Shown here: positions 8,577 through 18,399 of the stretch, piece after piece | Position numbering within the stretch: the stretch's first letter is position 1 | How the letters are laid out: each line of letters starts with the position of its first letter | Assembly: GCA_002495625.1 (NCBI GenBank) | Contig: DAGC01000011.1 | Location: 1-64,000, forward strand | From: Methanobacterium sp. UBA375 | GTDB lineage: Archaea; Methanobacteriota; Methanobacteria; Methanobacteriales; Methanobacteriaceae | Reading direction: 5' to 3' | DNA length: 64,000 bases | Made by a program: the position numbers and the translations under genes | The notes under the pieces: model-generated | Databases searched by the model: none | Seen by the model: the letters and a program-made list of their open reading frames with translations, nothing else | What the model was told of the DNA's origin: nothing

Positions 8577-9611
8577 TTAGCTTTTTGCTTGCGCGTAAAT
8601 TATCTTCGCCAGCGTACTTGCCTTGCTGTTGGTGTAACCTTCGTAATATTGGTATCCATGGCTTAGGAGGTATTTATCTGGATTTGCCAGCCCTTTGAAT
8701 GAGGCTGCACTGAAATTGTCGTCATGGGCTCGTTCTAACCATTTTAAACCGGTTATTTTCTTTGCCCCTTCGGTCCAGACGAAGAATACTTTCCTGTTAC
8801 CTACTATATTTTTGTACCAGGCACTTCCGGTCTCTTTAATAGTAGCGGCACAGGCTCCTCCCATGATCTGTACAACCAATGCATTGGAAGGTACTTTATT
8901 GAATACTGCTATGTTGTTGGTTCCAGCGCCCATGTTGTAAGCTTTGAGTCCCAGTTTTTTAAGTTCATTTACCAGGATGTTGATTCTGTTGTTATCAACG
9001 GTTTTACTGTTTATATTATCTGATAATATGTAAACAGGTCTTAAACTTACTCCTTCTGAACCTGCTGGTGTGGTTGTTTTACTGATGGTGCTCCATGGTT
9101 TTACTGAAACGTAGTTGGGTAGTCGTTTGTTGGTTTTGTAGAAGTCGAGGACTTTTGAGTAGGAATATATCACGTTTTCGGGTCTCATAGTTCCCAGGGA
9201 AGTGGATACGAAGTTGGGTAATCTTCCGTTGGTGTTTATGAAAGTGTTGATTTTATTTGCAACGGATATGTATTCCTTTTTAGATAAAGTCCCGGTTTTT
9301 ACTTTTTCCACGGGTTTTGGTGCTTTTGCTACAGTTTTCACTGTTACTGCTTGGTTACTGTTTTTATTGATGTTTGTCGTAGTTGTGGTTAACAGTTGCA
9401 AGTATTGTGCTGATGTTACTTGTTTATTTGCTACAGTTACGCTGCTTGGAACTGTTTTTTTAGTTTCAACGTAAGTTTTTACAGTACTTGTAGATTTAAC
9501 AATAGAATTTTTATCTACAGAAGTAGTACTGGCAGCAGAAACGTCGCTTACATTAACAAATAGCATTAATGCTACTAGCGTTATCCCTGCTAGAATTAAT
9601 TTTCTATTAAT
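8577..9611 (-). CDS. Secreted pseudomurein-binding repeat protein
   Basis: A cell-wall-associated protein of about 344 residues. The first in-frame ATG is at 9566, but the frame continues upstream through Asn-Arg-Lys and a hydrophobic stretch that completes a normal signal peptide (cleavage near DVSA-AS). A strong GGAGG lies 7 nt before an in-frame ATT at 9611, and no ATG, GTG or TTG is available there. I therefore place the start at 9611 as a possible AUU start. The mature protein has pseudomurein-binding repeats (LSKKEYISVANKINTFI..NGRLPNFV and a second segment ending NKRLPNYVSV) and a C-terminal domain (SLRPVYILSDNINSK... to the end) found in Methanobacteriales wall proteins. The role is probably wall binding; no enzymatic motif is obvious. 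Confidence 0.75.
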   Translation of the reverse strand: MNRKLILAGITLVALMLFVNVSDVSAASTTSVDKNSIVKSTSTVKTYVETKKTVPSSVTVANKQVTSAQYLQLLTTTTTNINKNSNQAVTVKTVAKAPKPVEKVKTGTLSKKEYISVANKINTFINTNGRLPNFVSTSLGTMRPENVIYSYSKVLDFYKTNKRLPNYVSVKPWSTISKTTTPAGSEGVSLRPVYILSDNINSKTVDNNRINILVNELKKLGLKAYNMGAGTNNIAVFNKVPSNALVVQIMGGACAATIKETGSAWYKNIVGNRKVFFVWTEGAKKITGLKWLERAHDDNFSAASFKGLANPDKYLLSHGYQYYEGYTNSKASTLAKIIYAQAKS

Positions 9612-10205
9612 TATACCGCCTCCATGACCAGAAATTAAATTTAGGATTATTTCTGGACTTGAACTTACATACTAAAATGATCACTTATAAAGTTTGCTAT
9701 TTTAAACCCACAAAAAGGAGCTATCATGGCTCTTTTTTCGATTTAAAGCCCATATCAAGGCTTTTGAAATAACTTAAATTTAATATACCTCGCTGGCTGC
9801 TTTTTTTAATAAATTAACCCTTATTTGGGCTATTTTCATCTAATGTCCGTGATTTATAACTGTTTGTTTAGAGACTCAATTCTCTAAATAAGAAAAAAAC
9901 CATAACACAATCTATTTTTTCATTTTTAGACATCTATCAATTTTATATTCATATCATAAAGATTTTAACAAGTTTTAAAGTTAAATCGAACGATGCAACA
10001 TGTAATGCGGTAAATGTTGTGAGAATTTTAATTTTTTAATAATGTCGTAGTTGATAATTAATACCAATTAAGTACCACCAAAAATTGGGGTGAATGATTT
10101 ATAAGGATCTTAGTTAAATTATTAGAGGTGAAAAAACTACGATGATATCGGTGGAAATTAACCGGTTTTAAATTATCAATTTCACTGTAAATTAAAGGAG
10201 ATAGT
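9612..10205. other. 594-nt AT-rich intergenic region with promoters and two inverted repeats
   Basis: No coding potential is apparent. It contains a TATA box for the minus-strand wall protein (9683-9693), a hairpin followed by a T-run (stem GAGC/GCTC extended by A-T pairs, 9713-9737), an inverted repeat CAACAT/ATGTTG with 12-nt spacer (9996-10019), and a TATA-like ATTTATAAGG near 10096 in front of the 81-residue gene. The hairpin/T-run does not follow any visible gene on either strand, so a short untranslated transcript here is possible but unproven. Confidence 0.5.
9683..9693 (-). promoter_or_regulatory. TATA box for the pseudomurein-binding protein gene
   Basis: Read on the minus strand this is CTTTATAAGT. 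A transcription start about 25 nt downstream would fall near 9664 and give a leader of roughly 50 nt containing the GGAGG motif, consistent with translation starting at 9611. Confidence 0.45.
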
Positions 10206-10451
10206 ATGGTCACGGTAATTAACCAGACAATGTATAATAATAGGAAATTAGCCCTTATAAATGACTGGAGACAGGCAACACAGAGTGGAAAATTAGAGGA
10301 AATTTATACGGTTTATATGGATATCAAACAATTCGTAAACGAAGTAACCATCGACACCACCACTCCTGATGAAACCCGGGAACAGGTCAACAACCTTTTA
10401 GAGCTGATGGAAAATTACATAGAAGAGAAAAACTACACATTCTGTACTTAA
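10206..10451 (+). CDS. Small hypothetical helical protein
   Basis: An 81-residue acidic, mainly helical protein of no recognised family. The start is supported by AAAGGAGATAGT directly before the ATG and a TATA-like ATTTATAAGG about 100 nt upstream. It has no membrane segment or signal peptide. Its last 40 nt are imperfectly duplicated just after the stop (10451-10494), so the gene end has been extended or truncated by a local tandem duplication. The next gene starts about 100 nt downstream and may be cotranscribed. Confidence 0.6.
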   Translation: MVTVINQTMYNNRKLALINDWRQATQSGKLEEIYTVYMDIKQFVNEVTIDTTTPDETREQVNNLLELMENYIEEKNYTFCT

Positions 10452-10494
10452 ATATACATAGAAGAGAGAAAAATACTACGTTTTGTACATAAAT
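10413..10494 (+). repeat. Imperfect tandem duplication of a gene 3' end
   Basis: About 40 nt covering the last codons of the 81-residue gene (10413-10453, reading ACATAGAAGAGAAAAACTAC...) is repeated with small changes at 10451-10494. Both copies end in TGTAC-TAAAT-like sequence. Seen directly; probably replication slippage. Confidence 0.6.
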
Positions 10495-10551
10495 TAATAC
10501 AAGCCGAATTTTCATCTAAAATGTAAAACATAGTTCCCTGGAGTGACTAAC

Positions 10552-11274
10552 ATGTGGGATAGCAGTAAAGACTACCGGTTGCTGGTGGCTCAAAAATCGG
10601 TGGAACTCTTTTTAAGGACGGTGGAAGGTGCCAATTTAAGGGGCAAATGGAATAAGAAGAAAGCCCTTAAGAGCGCCCGGGACATGGTCCCGGAGATACA
10701 GTCCCTCTATTACAGTTATCTCGATCCATTGGAAATCTCAAAAACTCCCCAGATAAGCAGCCTGGAAGACGGTGCTCTGGAGATAGTAGATGCTCTAGGT
10801 GGGGAAGACTGGCACCACCAGTTCCTGGAACTGGCCGCCCGGGGAGAGAAAGATAAGTTAACAGAATCTGTGGCCAAGATAAAGTTCTTCTTAAACACCA
10901 TATCCGGCCTTAAAAGGAGACTGCAGCTGGGAGAGATAAACGACCCAGTCATCGCCATCGACATAGTAACCGGGTTAGTATCCAGTGCAGGCAAACACCC
11001 CCAGTCAGATAAACTACTCATATGCAACGTTAACCTGGGAGAAAGGGCGGTAACCGTGGTGACCAATGATTTAACAGTTAAAGACGGTAACCACGTTGCA
11101 GTGGCCCTGCTTCCTCCGGCAGTCTTTCAGGGAGTGACCAGTGAGGGGATGTTTTTAGGTGCAGGTGAGGGCATCCTAAAGGATGTGAAGGGCGAGCTAG
11201 GGGACCTACCCCATGGCATATCACTGGAAGCTTTAAATGAAACCAGGAATTTCGTGGAAACGTTCCTGAAATGA
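10552..11274 (+). CDS. tRNA-binding (EMAP-II/Arc1p-like) domain protein
   Basis: The C-terminal half (from about residue 125, [31 protein letters not shown], to [13 protein letters not shown]) is the OB-fold tRNA-binding domain found in Arc1p, EMAP-II and the MetRS C-terminus. The N-terminal half is a helical region of unknown function. I use the ATG at 10552 because GGAGTGA ends 5 nt upstream; a GTG three codons earlier lies inside that motif. It probably acts as a free tRNA-binding factor or synthetase partner in the cytoplasm. Confidence 0.75.
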   Translation: MWDSSKDYRLLVAQKSVELFLRTVEGANLRGKWNKKKALKSARDMVPEIQSLYYSYLDPLEISKTPQISSLEDGALEIVDALGGEDWHHQFLELAARGEKDKLTESVAKIKFFLNTISGLKRRLQLGEINDPVIAIDIVTGLVSSAGKHPQSDKLLICNVNLGERAVTVVTNDLTVKDGNHVAVALLPPAVFQGVTSEGMFLGAGEGILKDVKGELGDLPHGISLEALNETRNFVETFLK

Positions 11275-11364
11275 ATTCAAGGGATTGTATTTAAAAAAAT
11301 AGCTAATTTTTTTTACAAGTAGGAAATTAACTAATCATCTAAAGAATAACCAAATTCATACGAT

Positions 11365-12765
11365 CTAAAGAATAACCAACTTCACACGGGTCATATCTTC
11401 CACAGCGTATTTAACCCCTTCCTTTCCAAGTCCGCTCATCTTAAACCCTCCGAAGGGCATGTTATCCGTACGGAAGGTGGATTTATTTATGAGAACCGTT
11501 CCAGCTTCGATGGTTTTCACCGCATTCTTAACATTTTCTATACTACTGGTAAATACACCGGCCTGTAAACCGTACCGGGTATCGTTAGCCACACTGAAAG
11601 CTTCACGGGAACCATCAACCCGTATTATAGGTGCTACCGGTCCGAAGGTTTCATCCCTAACAATCTCCATATCTGGTTTAACCCTGTCTAAAACAGTGGG
11701 TGCATAAAACGCACCATCTCGCTTACCCCCACAGAGGAGTTCAGCACCATTACCCAAAGCATCGTTCACCACTTTTTCCACATTTAAAGCTGCATTAACA
11801 TCGATCAAAGGTCCGATATCAGTTTTATCATCTAATGGATCGCCCATACGCAGTTTCCTGGTTGAACCCACCAGTTTTTCTATAAACTCATCGGCTACAC
11901 TGTTATCCAGGATTATCCTTTTAACGGCTATGCAGACCTGTCCGGAGATGGAGTAGGCACCCTTAACTGCAGCGTTAACAGCGTCATCAATATCTGCATC
12001 TTCCAACACTATTAGTGGATCGTTTCCCCCTAATTCAAGGGTTAACTTCTTCATGGATGCCTTTTCTGCTATGGAGAGTCCGGTGGCCACACTCCCCGTG
12101 AAAGATACCTTATCCACCAGATTGCTTTTGACCATTTCATCTCCAATCAACTCCCCTTTTCCTGTTAAACAGTTAACCGCCCCGTCTGGCAGGTGAGAGT
12201 CCATCAATTCCGCCAGTTTCATAGCGGTGAGGGGTGCTTGGGAGGATGGTTTGAAGACCACCGTATTTTTAGCGGCTATTGCCGGGGCTATCTTATGGAG
12301 CGCCAGATTAACCGGGTAGTTGAAGGGGGTGATGGCGCTAACCACACCTACCGGTATCCTGATGGTGAAGCCGATGGCATCTTCACCGGCCAGACCGGCA
12401 TCTACAGGTACCGTCTCCCCGTAGATTCTTTTGGATTCCTCGGCTGATAGGAGTATAGTATCCAAGGATCTGGTCATCTCTACTTTTGAATCCCGAATTG
12501 GTTTTCCAGTCTCCAGGGTCATCAACCGGGCGAATTCATCCAGTTTCCCGGATAGTTCCTGGTAGATGTCGTAGAGGAGTTGGGATATTCTGCGGGATGA
12601 GAGGGATTCCATCACCTTCTTGGCATCGTAAGCTGCTAATATGGCTCTTTTTGTATCTTGGAGGCTTCCCAGTGGTACGGTGTCGATAATGGAGTTATCA
12701 TAGGGGTTTGTAACGTTTAACTTATTTTCCTTATCCTCTAAACTTCCGCCTATAAGCATCTTCAT
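11365..12765 (-). CDS. cofA: NAD-dependent aldehyde dehydrogenase, lactaldehyde dehydrogenase (CofA)-like
   Basis: A 466-residue aldehyde dehydrogenase with catalytic Glu244 (LTLELGGND) and nucleophile Cys278 (GQVCIAVKR). Length and sequence style match the methanogen lactaldehyde dehydrogenase (M. jannaschii CofA type), which makes lactate for the phospholactyl part of coenzyme F420. Other ALDH substrates, such as glyceraldehyde-type aldehydes, remain possible. The start ATG follows GAGGG by 7 nt. It stands apart from other F420 genes, with the pilus genes upstream on the same strand. Confidence 0.75.
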   Translation of the reverse strand: MKMLIGGSLEDKENKLNVTNPYDNSIIDTVPLGSLQDTKRAILAAYDAKKVMESLSSRRISQLLYDIYQELSGKLDEFARLMTLETGKPIRDSKVEMTRSLDTILLSAEESKRIYGETVPVDAGLAGEDAIGFTIRIPVGVVSAITPFNYPVNLALHKIAPAIAAKNTVVFKPSSQAPLTAMKLAELMDSHLPDGAVNCLTGKGELIGDEMVKSNLVDKVSFTGSVATGLSIAEKASMKKLTLELGGNDPLIVLEDADIDDAVNAAVKGAYSISGQVCIAVKRIILDNSVADEFIEKLVGSTRKLRMGDPLDDKTDIGPLIDVNAALNVEKVVNDALGNGAELLCGGKRDGAFYAPTVLDRVKPDMEIVRDETFGPVAPIIRVDGSREAFSVANDTRYGLQAGVFTSSIENVKNAVKTIEAGTVLINKSTFRTDNMPFGGFKMSGLGKEGVKYAVEDMTRVKLVIL

Positions 12766-12860
12766 GGGAGTGCCCTCTATTATCCTATTTAAAATTAAAC
12801 CCTACCTACTCATTTATAAAATTAAATTATTTAAAAAAAGAGGATCAAAAGGGTATAAAT

Positions 12861-13055
12861 CTACGCGAATAGATCTTTTAAACCTTGTATGGCGTTGGTT
12901 GTCTCGTTCAGCTCGCTACCGTTTATTCCACTTCCCAGGCCATTTAAATAGTTCTTGTAGGCTATTAGAGCTACAATAGCAACCACTATGATGCCCCCAA
13001 ACAGTAGAATTAGTTCCGCTGAACCCTGTCCGCTTTCTTCTACGAGCATTTTCAT
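12861..13055 (-). CDS. Class III signal-peptide pilin-like protein
   Basis: A 64-residue pilin. The N-terminus has the archaeal class III signal: a short charged leader then GQGSAELILLFGGIIVVAIV, where the conserved Q follows the cleavage point used by the EppA-type prepilin peptidase. A hydrophobic helix for filament assembly and a short polar tail follow. It lies 12 nt downstream of a GspF/TadC-like membrane platform gene, so the pair makes part of a type IV-like adhesion pilus. Confidence 0.85.
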   Translation of the reverse strand: MKMLVEESGQGSAELILLFGGIIVVAIVALIAYKNYLNGLGSGINGSELNETTNAIQGLKDLFA

Positions 13056-13067
13056 TTTTCTATTCTC

Positions 13068-14000
13068 CTAAAATCCAAATAACATTGGTGCTAAAGATTG
13101 TATAACATAAAATATTCCAAAGGCTGCCGGAGCTAAGAGAATGGCGTATTTTATACCTTTTCTTGCACTGCCGTACATGACTATGCCAATTAGAAGACCG
13201 GCTATTATGGAGTGGATTATGATATATCCACTGGCTGCTGTTACAGCTGAATCAAATAGGGGGTTGGGGTTTCCCAATTTTCCAATAAATGTAGAATAAC
13301 TCATGATCATGCCTAAAGCGAAGGGCGCGGCAACTATGGCTGCGATGATCAGGAACATAACCGACATCATCACGTTAGCTTTTCTCTCCCGTTTTAAAGC
13401 TAGGACTGCCCTTAAATCCTCAGCAACAGTTTCAATAACGTCTGATAGGCTTCCACCTACCCTTCTACCTTCTAATATCATTTTGAAGGTTCTATCAAGG
13501 TTTTTTGATTTTAAACGTTCGCTCATGGATAACAATGCATCTTCAAAGGTACTTCCTATTTTGATTTCAATTACTGCCCTTTTAAGTTCGTCGGTTAAAG
13601 GACCTCTACCATGTTTGGAGATGTCTTCCATGGCAGTTTCGATACCCACACCAGATCTAAGAAGTGAGGATATCTGTCTTAAGAAGTCAGGAGTACTCTG
13701 TTCTATGCTATCCACCCGTCGTTCCATCATGAAGAATAACCAGAGAAAAATACCCGCTCCCGGCAGGATAAATCCGATTATTCCGCCTAGTATGGGGGTG
13801 ATACCAATTAATGAAAATAAGAAGAAGATGATCACGCCGAGTATTATACCTCCCAGTATAACCAGAGTTAATAATTCTGATGCCTTAACATACATACCGG
13901 CCCGTACCAGGTTTTCTTGTAAACTAACCAGATATCGGTCGGGTATTATACTATCCACGGTTCTTGACAGGGGCGATAATGCTGAGGGTATAATGGCCAT
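13068..14000 (-). CDS. Type II secretion/pilus platform protein (GspF/TadC-like)
   Basis: A 310-residue integral membrane protein. Two N-terminal membrane segments (about residues 40-95), the cytoplasmic GspF domain ([22 protein letters not shown] and [16 protein letters not shown]), then further membrane helices to the C-terminus. It forms the inner-membrane platform of an archaeal type IV pilus. RBS AGGTGA precedes the ATG. The pilin gene follows directly; no ATPase lies beside it, but one with another GspF-like gene is at 22.5-25.4 kb. Confidence 0.85.
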   Translation of the reverse strand: MAIIPSALSPLSRTVDSIIPDRYLVSLQENLVRAGMYVKASELLTLVILGGIILGVIIFFLFSLIGITPILGGIIGFILPGAGIFLWLFFMMERRVDSIEQSTPDFLRQISSLLRSGVGIETAMEDISKHGRGPLTDELKRAVIEIKIGSTFEDALLSMSERLKSKNLDRTFKMILEGRRVGGSLSDVIETVAEDLRAVLALKRERKANVMMSVMFLIIAAIVAAPFALGMIMSYSTFIGKLGNPNPLFDSAVTAASGYIIIHSIIAGLLIGIVMYGSARKGIKYAILLAPAAFGIFYVIQSLAPMLFGF

Positions 14001-14126
14001 CCTTTCACCTAAATGATAACTCTTACCTTCACATATATTAATACTTTCCCTTGTTTCATTGTTCTATAATGCAAATAAAAGTCAATTTTTTTGTTAAAGT
14101 TAAAGGTTCATTTTTTACAACAAATT

Positions 14127-15116
14127 TTAGTTGATGGATTTTTTAATACTACTTAGAACCTGGGCCCTGTTTCCCACCAGGACGTCATCCTCTATTCTCA
14201 CCCCGAACTGGCCTTTGATATAAATTCCTGGCTCCACGGTGATTACCATTCCCTTCTCTAACTTAAACTCACTTTTTTTAGATAAAGTCGGATTTTCATG
14301 TACCTCTAACCCTAGGCCATGCCCGGTTGAATGTATAAAATTATCCCCATAACCATATTCTTCTATCACCCTGCGGGCCACTTTATCCACATAGGATGCT
14401 TTAATACTTGGTTTTATAACTTTAATGGCTTCCTGTTGTGCTTCCAGTACGATATTAAATATTTCCATCTCTTTTTCGCCCTTAACTAAAGTCCGGGTTA
14501 GATCACTACAGTAGTTGTTGTAAACCGCCCCCCAATCAATGACCAGGGGAGATCCCAACTTATCCGTGGAAATGGTGGCATGAGGTAGGCTGGACCTCTC
14601 TCCAGAGGCGACTATGGTATCAAAGGCGGGTTTAGTGGATCCGTTGGATTTCATGTTGTATTCCAGCTGGGCTGCCACTTCACTTTCTGTTCCCTGAAAT
14701 TCTAAATCCAGGAGGGATTTCTCCGCAATATCAATGGCCCTCCCAATATTCTCTATCTCATCAGGTGATTTGATGATTCTCGCTGACTCTACGATTTCTG
14801 TTATCTTAAGTTCACGTCCCTCTTTGAATTTTTTATAGAGGGATACCGGCATGGACTTTTCAATCCCCACCCGGCCCTTCAGATGGTCCTTTATTTTATC
14901 GGTGGATTCAAATTCACCCAGAGGAATCTTAGAATTCATGGAGGCATCCTCCATATCCATCTTGGTGGTGTAGAGAGTGGCTTCATCGGTTACAATTACA
15001 ACAGATGCACTGGAAGGCCTGTAACCTGCCAGGTAGGTTATGTTTTCCGGTTTTAAGATTAAGAGGGAGTCTACTTCTGCAGCATCCATACTATCCAATA
15101 TTTTCTTTAGATCCAT
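14127..15116 (-). CDS. M24-family metallopeptidase (Xaa-Pro aminopeptidase-like)
   Basis: A 329-residue pita-bread-fold peptidase. An N-terminal creatinase-like domain is followed by the catalytic domain with the five metal ligands in order: DWGAVYNNYCSD (two Asp), HSTGHGLGLEVHE (His), TVEPGIY (Glu) and GVRIEDDVLV (Glu). It probably removes N-terminal residues before proline in the cytoplasm. Size is normal for archaeal PepQ-like enzymes. It stands alone, flanked by short non-coding gaps. Confidence 0.88.
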   Translation of the reverse strand: MDLKKILDSMDAAEVDSLLILKPENITYLAGYRPSSASVVIVTDEATLYTTKMDMEDASMNSKIPLGEFESTDKIKDHLKGRVGIEKSMPVSLYKKFKEGRELKITEIVESARIIKSPDEIENIGRAIDIAEKSLLDLEFQGTESEVAAQLEYNMKSNGSTKPAFDTIVASGERSSLPHATISTDKLGSPLVIDWGAVYNNYCSDLTRTLVKGEKEMEIFNIVLEAQQEAIKVIKPSIKASYVDKVARRVIEEYGYGDNFIHSTGHGLGLEVHENPTLSKKSEFKLEKGMVITVEPGIYIKGQFGVRIEDDVLVGNRAQVLSSIKKSIN

Positions 15117-15201
15117 GTTATCCAGTTCATCATTTCTTCTTAAAGTTCATTATGGTTTTTCTTAACTAATTTAGAGAGTCTTCTATCATTTAGAGAGTTT
15201 T

Positions 15202-15666
15202 CTATAAATTCTCCTGAATGGCTGATATTATCTCTAGCATGATTTCATCCGGGACTTTATAAGGGTTGGTTTTAGGGACGTAGCCGAAATCAGGGTCTTC
15301 AAATTCCAAGCCACTGAACTCCACTTTTTCCTGGTAGCGGGGGTGGAAATGCCAGTGGATCTCTGGATTGGGGTCTCCATCTCGGAAGGCCTTATTTTTA
15401 AAGCAACTCCAGTTGAAGAGGGTTGGGTTGAATGTTTTTTTTAAACTGTGCTCCAGTTTCTGCAGGATACCGATAAAATCTTCCCATTCTTCATCCTCAA
15501 GTTCAGACAGGTCCTGGCACTGCCTTTTAAGGGCCACCACACAGGTTCCCAGGTACCTCTGGCTGGGAGCCAGGAAGATCATCCAGTAGGGAGTTTCCTT
15601 TATGAGTTTCCCGTATCCACCGTCTATCTGACAGTACTCACAACTTTTGGCCATGGTAAATCCCAT
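15202..15666 (-). CDS. HIT-family hydrolase
   Basis: A histidine-triad protein of about 150 residues with the motif IHWHFHPRY (alternating histidines) at about residues 112-120 and a CxxC (CEYC) near the N-terminus. HIT proteins hydrolyse or transfer nucleotide phosphoramidates and dinucleoside polyphosphates. Two ATGs are possible: 15666, and 15654, which starts at MAKSCEYC and has GGGAT about 6 nt upstream; I slightly favour 15654. Substrate not determinable. Confidence 0.82.
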   Translation of the reverse strand: MGFTMAKSCEYCQIDGGYGKLIKETPYWMIFLAPSQRYLGTCVVALKRQCQDLSELEDEEWEDFIGILQKLEHSLKKTFNPTLFNWSCFKNKAFRDGDPNPEIHWHFHPRYQEKVEFSGLEFEDPDFGYVPKTNPYKVPDEIMLEIISAIQENL

Positions 15667-15827
15667 CCCCTGAAAAAATTAAAGGTCATCTATATTATCA
15701 TTCGGTCATCTATTGATTGTCCTTCGGTGATAATAAATGTACCCATTGATATAAACTGGCAATTTAAAGGGGTATCATGAGTTTTGGACGGGTTATATCC
15801 GATAAAAATCAGTATCTGAAAACATAT

Positions 15828-15837
15828 TTATATAAGA
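15828..15837 (+). promoter_or_regulatory. TATA box implying a leaderless M50-protease transcript
   Basis: TTTATATAAG is centred about 24-25 nt before the ATG at 15856. In archaea the start site is about 22-27 nt downstream of the TATA centre, so the mRNA should begin at or next to the ATG. No GGAGG-like motif is present before the gene. Confidence 0.5.
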
Positions 15838-15855
15838 TTTCCTGTCTTAAATAAT

Positions 15856-16446
15856 ATGATGAGATTCACATCCAGGGAGATCAGAGATCTGATAATTTCG
15901 ATGGTTATCATCACCGTCCTATTCGCCTACATATTCAGTGGAAGAACACTTCCCAGTTTTTCACTCATCGTGGTCACCTTCATTGCAGTGGGACTGGGAT
16001 TCATCCTGCACGAACTGGCCCATAAATTCGTGGCAATGAGATACGGCTTCTGGGCAGAATACCACTTATGGGTGGAAGGACTTATATTTGCAATCATAAC
16101 TGCAGCCTTAGGTTTTCTATTCGTAGCACCCGGGGCGGTCTACATCCATGGAGAGTACATATCCCGGGAACAGAACGGTAAAATTTCCGCATCTGGTCCA
16201 GCAACCAACCTGATCCTGGCCGGGCTTTTCTTTTTACTACTGTACTACTTCCCATGGGGCGGACTTATCACCCTGATAGGGGTGCTCGGATTCTATGTAA
16301 ACAGCTTCCTGGCCATGATAAACCTGATCCCAATCAGCATGCTTGACGGAGCCAAGATAATCCGCTGGAATCCAATTATATGGGTAGTAATGGCCGGAAT
16401 TACCGGTGTGATGGTATTTTATGCCTTCACTGGATTGGTATTTTAA
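15856..16446 (+). CDS. Site-2-protease-like M50 membrane metalloprotease
   Basis: A 196-residue polytopic membrane protein. The zinc motif HELAH lies in the second membrane region ([18 protein letters not shown]), and the third ligand is in the later helix region [15 protein letters not shown], matching the LDG motif of M50 proteases. An [10 protein letters not shown] loop typical of the family lies between them. It should cleave membrane-embedded substrates or take part in membrane quality control. No PDZ domain is present. Probably leaderless (TATA 25 nt before ATG). Confidence 0.85.
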   Translation: MMRFTSREIRDLIISMVIITVLFAYIFSGRTLPSFSLIVVTFIAVGLGFILHELAHKFVAMRYGFWAEYHLWVEGLIFAIITAALGFLFVAPGAVYIHGEYISREQNGKISASGPATNLILAGLFFLLLYYFPWGGLITLIGVLGFYVNSFLAMINLIPISMLDGAKIIRWNPIIWVVMAGITGVMVFYAFTGLVF

Positions 16447-16515
16447 TCTTAAATATGATCAATTCCCAAATAATAATGGATGAGTAAGGTTAAACTAGAT
16501 ACTAGAGTGTTTTAA

Positions 16516-17706
16516 ATGTTTGAGAAAGTCCCAGTCACCTATTTCGGATGCACCCACCGGGCCATCCCACCGGAACGCACCATAGCAAATGTGGAGGGTA
16601 AACTCCGGAAGGCAGGGGTGACCAGGATAGCAGAGATAACCCATCTGGACCGTTTGGGAATACCAGTCTATTCCGCCATAAGGCCGGGAGCTGCCCAGGG
16701 AGCAGTAAGCATCTATGCTGGAAAAGGAGCAACTAAAAGCCAGGCTAAAGCATCGGCCATGATGGAAGCGTTTGAAAGGTACTCCGCAGAGATAAACGTA
16801 GAAGACGCTCAGATGTTTGAAACAGGATTATATGGTGAAATAGAGGGAGCCATCAACCCGGAAACACTGATTCTACCCCAACAATCTTACAAAGCAGATA
16901 CGACCCGGTTGGACTGGGTTAAAACCGTGGACGTAACGGATGATGAGGAATACCTCGCCCCGGTAAATGCCATCTACCATCCCTACATCCCTCGTGGTGG
17001 TGCCGTGCTTTTTAAGTCCAACACCAATGGTCTGGCATCGGGTAACTGTATCGAAGAGGCAGTCTACCATGGAATCACCGAGGTGGTTGAAAGGGATGCC
17101 TGGAGCATATTCGAGGCGAAAAAGAAATGCAGGGGAGAGGTGGTCTGTGATGGAACAGAAAACCCCCTCATCAGGGATATGCTATATAAATTCGACCAGT
17201 CAGAGATAGAAGTTAAGTTACTGGACCTGACTGCAGATGTGGATATAACCACCATAGCCGCGGTAGCAGATGATACCGTACTTAGAGACCCTGCACTATT
17301 ATCTTTAGGGGTGGGAACCCACCTGAACCCGGAGGTCGCAGTTATAAGGGCCCTGACCGAGGTTGCCCAGAGCAGGGCCACCCAGATCCACGGAACCCGG
17401 GAGGATACCAACCGGGCTGTTTTCATGAGAAAAGCAGGATATGAGAGGATGAAAAGGATCAACAAACACTGGTTCAATGACTCCCATAAGTTAATCGATA
17501 TCTCCCGTATCAAGGATAAATCAAAGCCCACCTTCAAGGAGGACATCGAAACCTGTGTAAATATCCTTAAAAAGAATGGGTTTGGTAAGATTTATTATAC
17601 AGATTTAACCCGCCGGGAGATCGAAATACCAGTGGCCCGGGTTATAATTCTAGGTATGGAAGTTTACTCTGTAGATACTGAGCGGATGGGTGAAAGGCTG
17701 ATTTAA
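16516..17706 (+). CDS. ycaO: YcaO-family protein, methanogenesis marker 1 (McrA thioamidation)
   Basis: A 396-residue YcaO protein of the type conserved in methanogens as 'methanogenesis marker 1'. Such proteins catalyse ATP-dependent backbone thioamidation, forming the thioglycine in McrA. The ATP-site region [15 protein letters not shown] (about residues 75-90) and the later [17 protein letters not shown] segment are typical of YcaO. The usual partner TfuA is not adjacent. The expected target site, GFYGYDLQ, is present in the MCR alpha subunit encoded at 40.7-42.4 kb here. Confidence 0.87.
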   Translation: MFEKVPVTYFGCTHRAIPPERTIANVEGKLRKAGVTRIAEITHLDRLGIPVYSAIRPGAAQGAVSIYAGKGATKSQAKASAMMEAFERYSAEINVEDAQMFETGLYGEIEGAINPETLILPQQSYKADTTRLDWVKTVDVTDDEEYLAPVNAIYHPYIPRGGAVLFKSNTNGLASGNCIEEAVYHGITEVVERDAWSIFEAKKKCRGEVVCDGTENPLIRDMLYKFDQSEIEVKLLDLTADVDITTIAAVADDTVLRDPALLSLGVGTHLNPEVAVIRALTEVAQSRATQIHGTREDTNRAVFMRKAGYERMKRINKHWFNDSHKLIDISRIKDKSKPTFKEDIETCVNILKKNGFGKIYYTDLTRREIEIPVARVIILGMEVYSVDTERMGERLI

Positions 17707-17828
17707 ATCCAATTTGGGATTATTTATGAGAAATTTATATATTTGTTTAAATTTAATTGACTCATTAAATTAAGGAAAACAAATTATATGTCACTAGTTT
17801 TATTAATTGAGGAATTTAAACAAAGAAT

Positions 17829-18286
17829 ATGACAAAGTTTGAAGTTAGTGCAACTATCAACAAACCAGTTAATATTGTAGTAAAAGCATTTACCAATCCT
17901 GATAACGCTCCTCATTGGCAGACTGATTTGGAGAAATTTGAAGTAGTCAGTGGGCAGTCCCAATAGAGCCGGTTCAATTGCTCGTTTACATTATCGTCAA
18001 AATGGTAAACCATATATGATGGAAGATAAATTGATATACTGCGAATCAGGCAAATAATATGTGTCATAAGTTTCAGGAGATGCTCTTACTGCCAGGAGTC
18101 GAAACAACTCTTGAATCGATGAAGAATAAAACCAAAATAACTATTAAGTGGAAAGGGAGAGCAAAAATACTCACACTAAAGATATTATTCCCATTTATCA
18201 GTAGTAAGATGGTTAAACAAGCTCAAAAGGAATTGAATAATTTTAAACAATTAGTAGAAACTAAAGGAGCAGATTTTAGTAAATAG
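17829..18286 (+). pseudogene. Decayed SRPBCC-family gene
   Basis: Three consecutive frames together spell one SRPBCC (START/Bet v1-like) protein of about 150 residues: MTKFEVSATINKPV... to GQSQ; then AGSIARLHYRQNGKPY... ; then VETTLESMKNKTKITIKW... to the end (TAG at 18284). Lesions: TAG at 17964 with a frame change at about 17967; TAA at 18055 and 18067; and another frame change near 18085-18100. The fragments align in order with an intact family member, so this is a broken gene rather than several small ones. It sits in a more AT-rich stretch than its neighbours. Confidence 0.8.
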
Positions 18287-18399
18287 CTCAGATTAAAATA
18301 ATTAAAAAATTTAATTCGCCACTAAAAAAAACTTTAGTTCTTATGATGTATGGTGAAAATTTAAGGGAAACAGTTATACTATATTATACAGGTGTTTTA

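Noticed and set aside
9713..9737. Hairpin with T-run as an intrinsic terminator
   Set aside because: No gene on either strand ends before it; kept only as an unexplained structure in the intergenic entry.
13303..14016. 237-codon plus-strand frame opposite the GspF-like gene
   Set aside because: Complement of a clear membrane protein gene; composition typical of an antisense frame.
18059..18286. 75-codon open frame as an independent gene
   Set aside because: Its sequence continues the SRPBCC fragments in the frames just upstream; it is the 3' part of a pseudogene.
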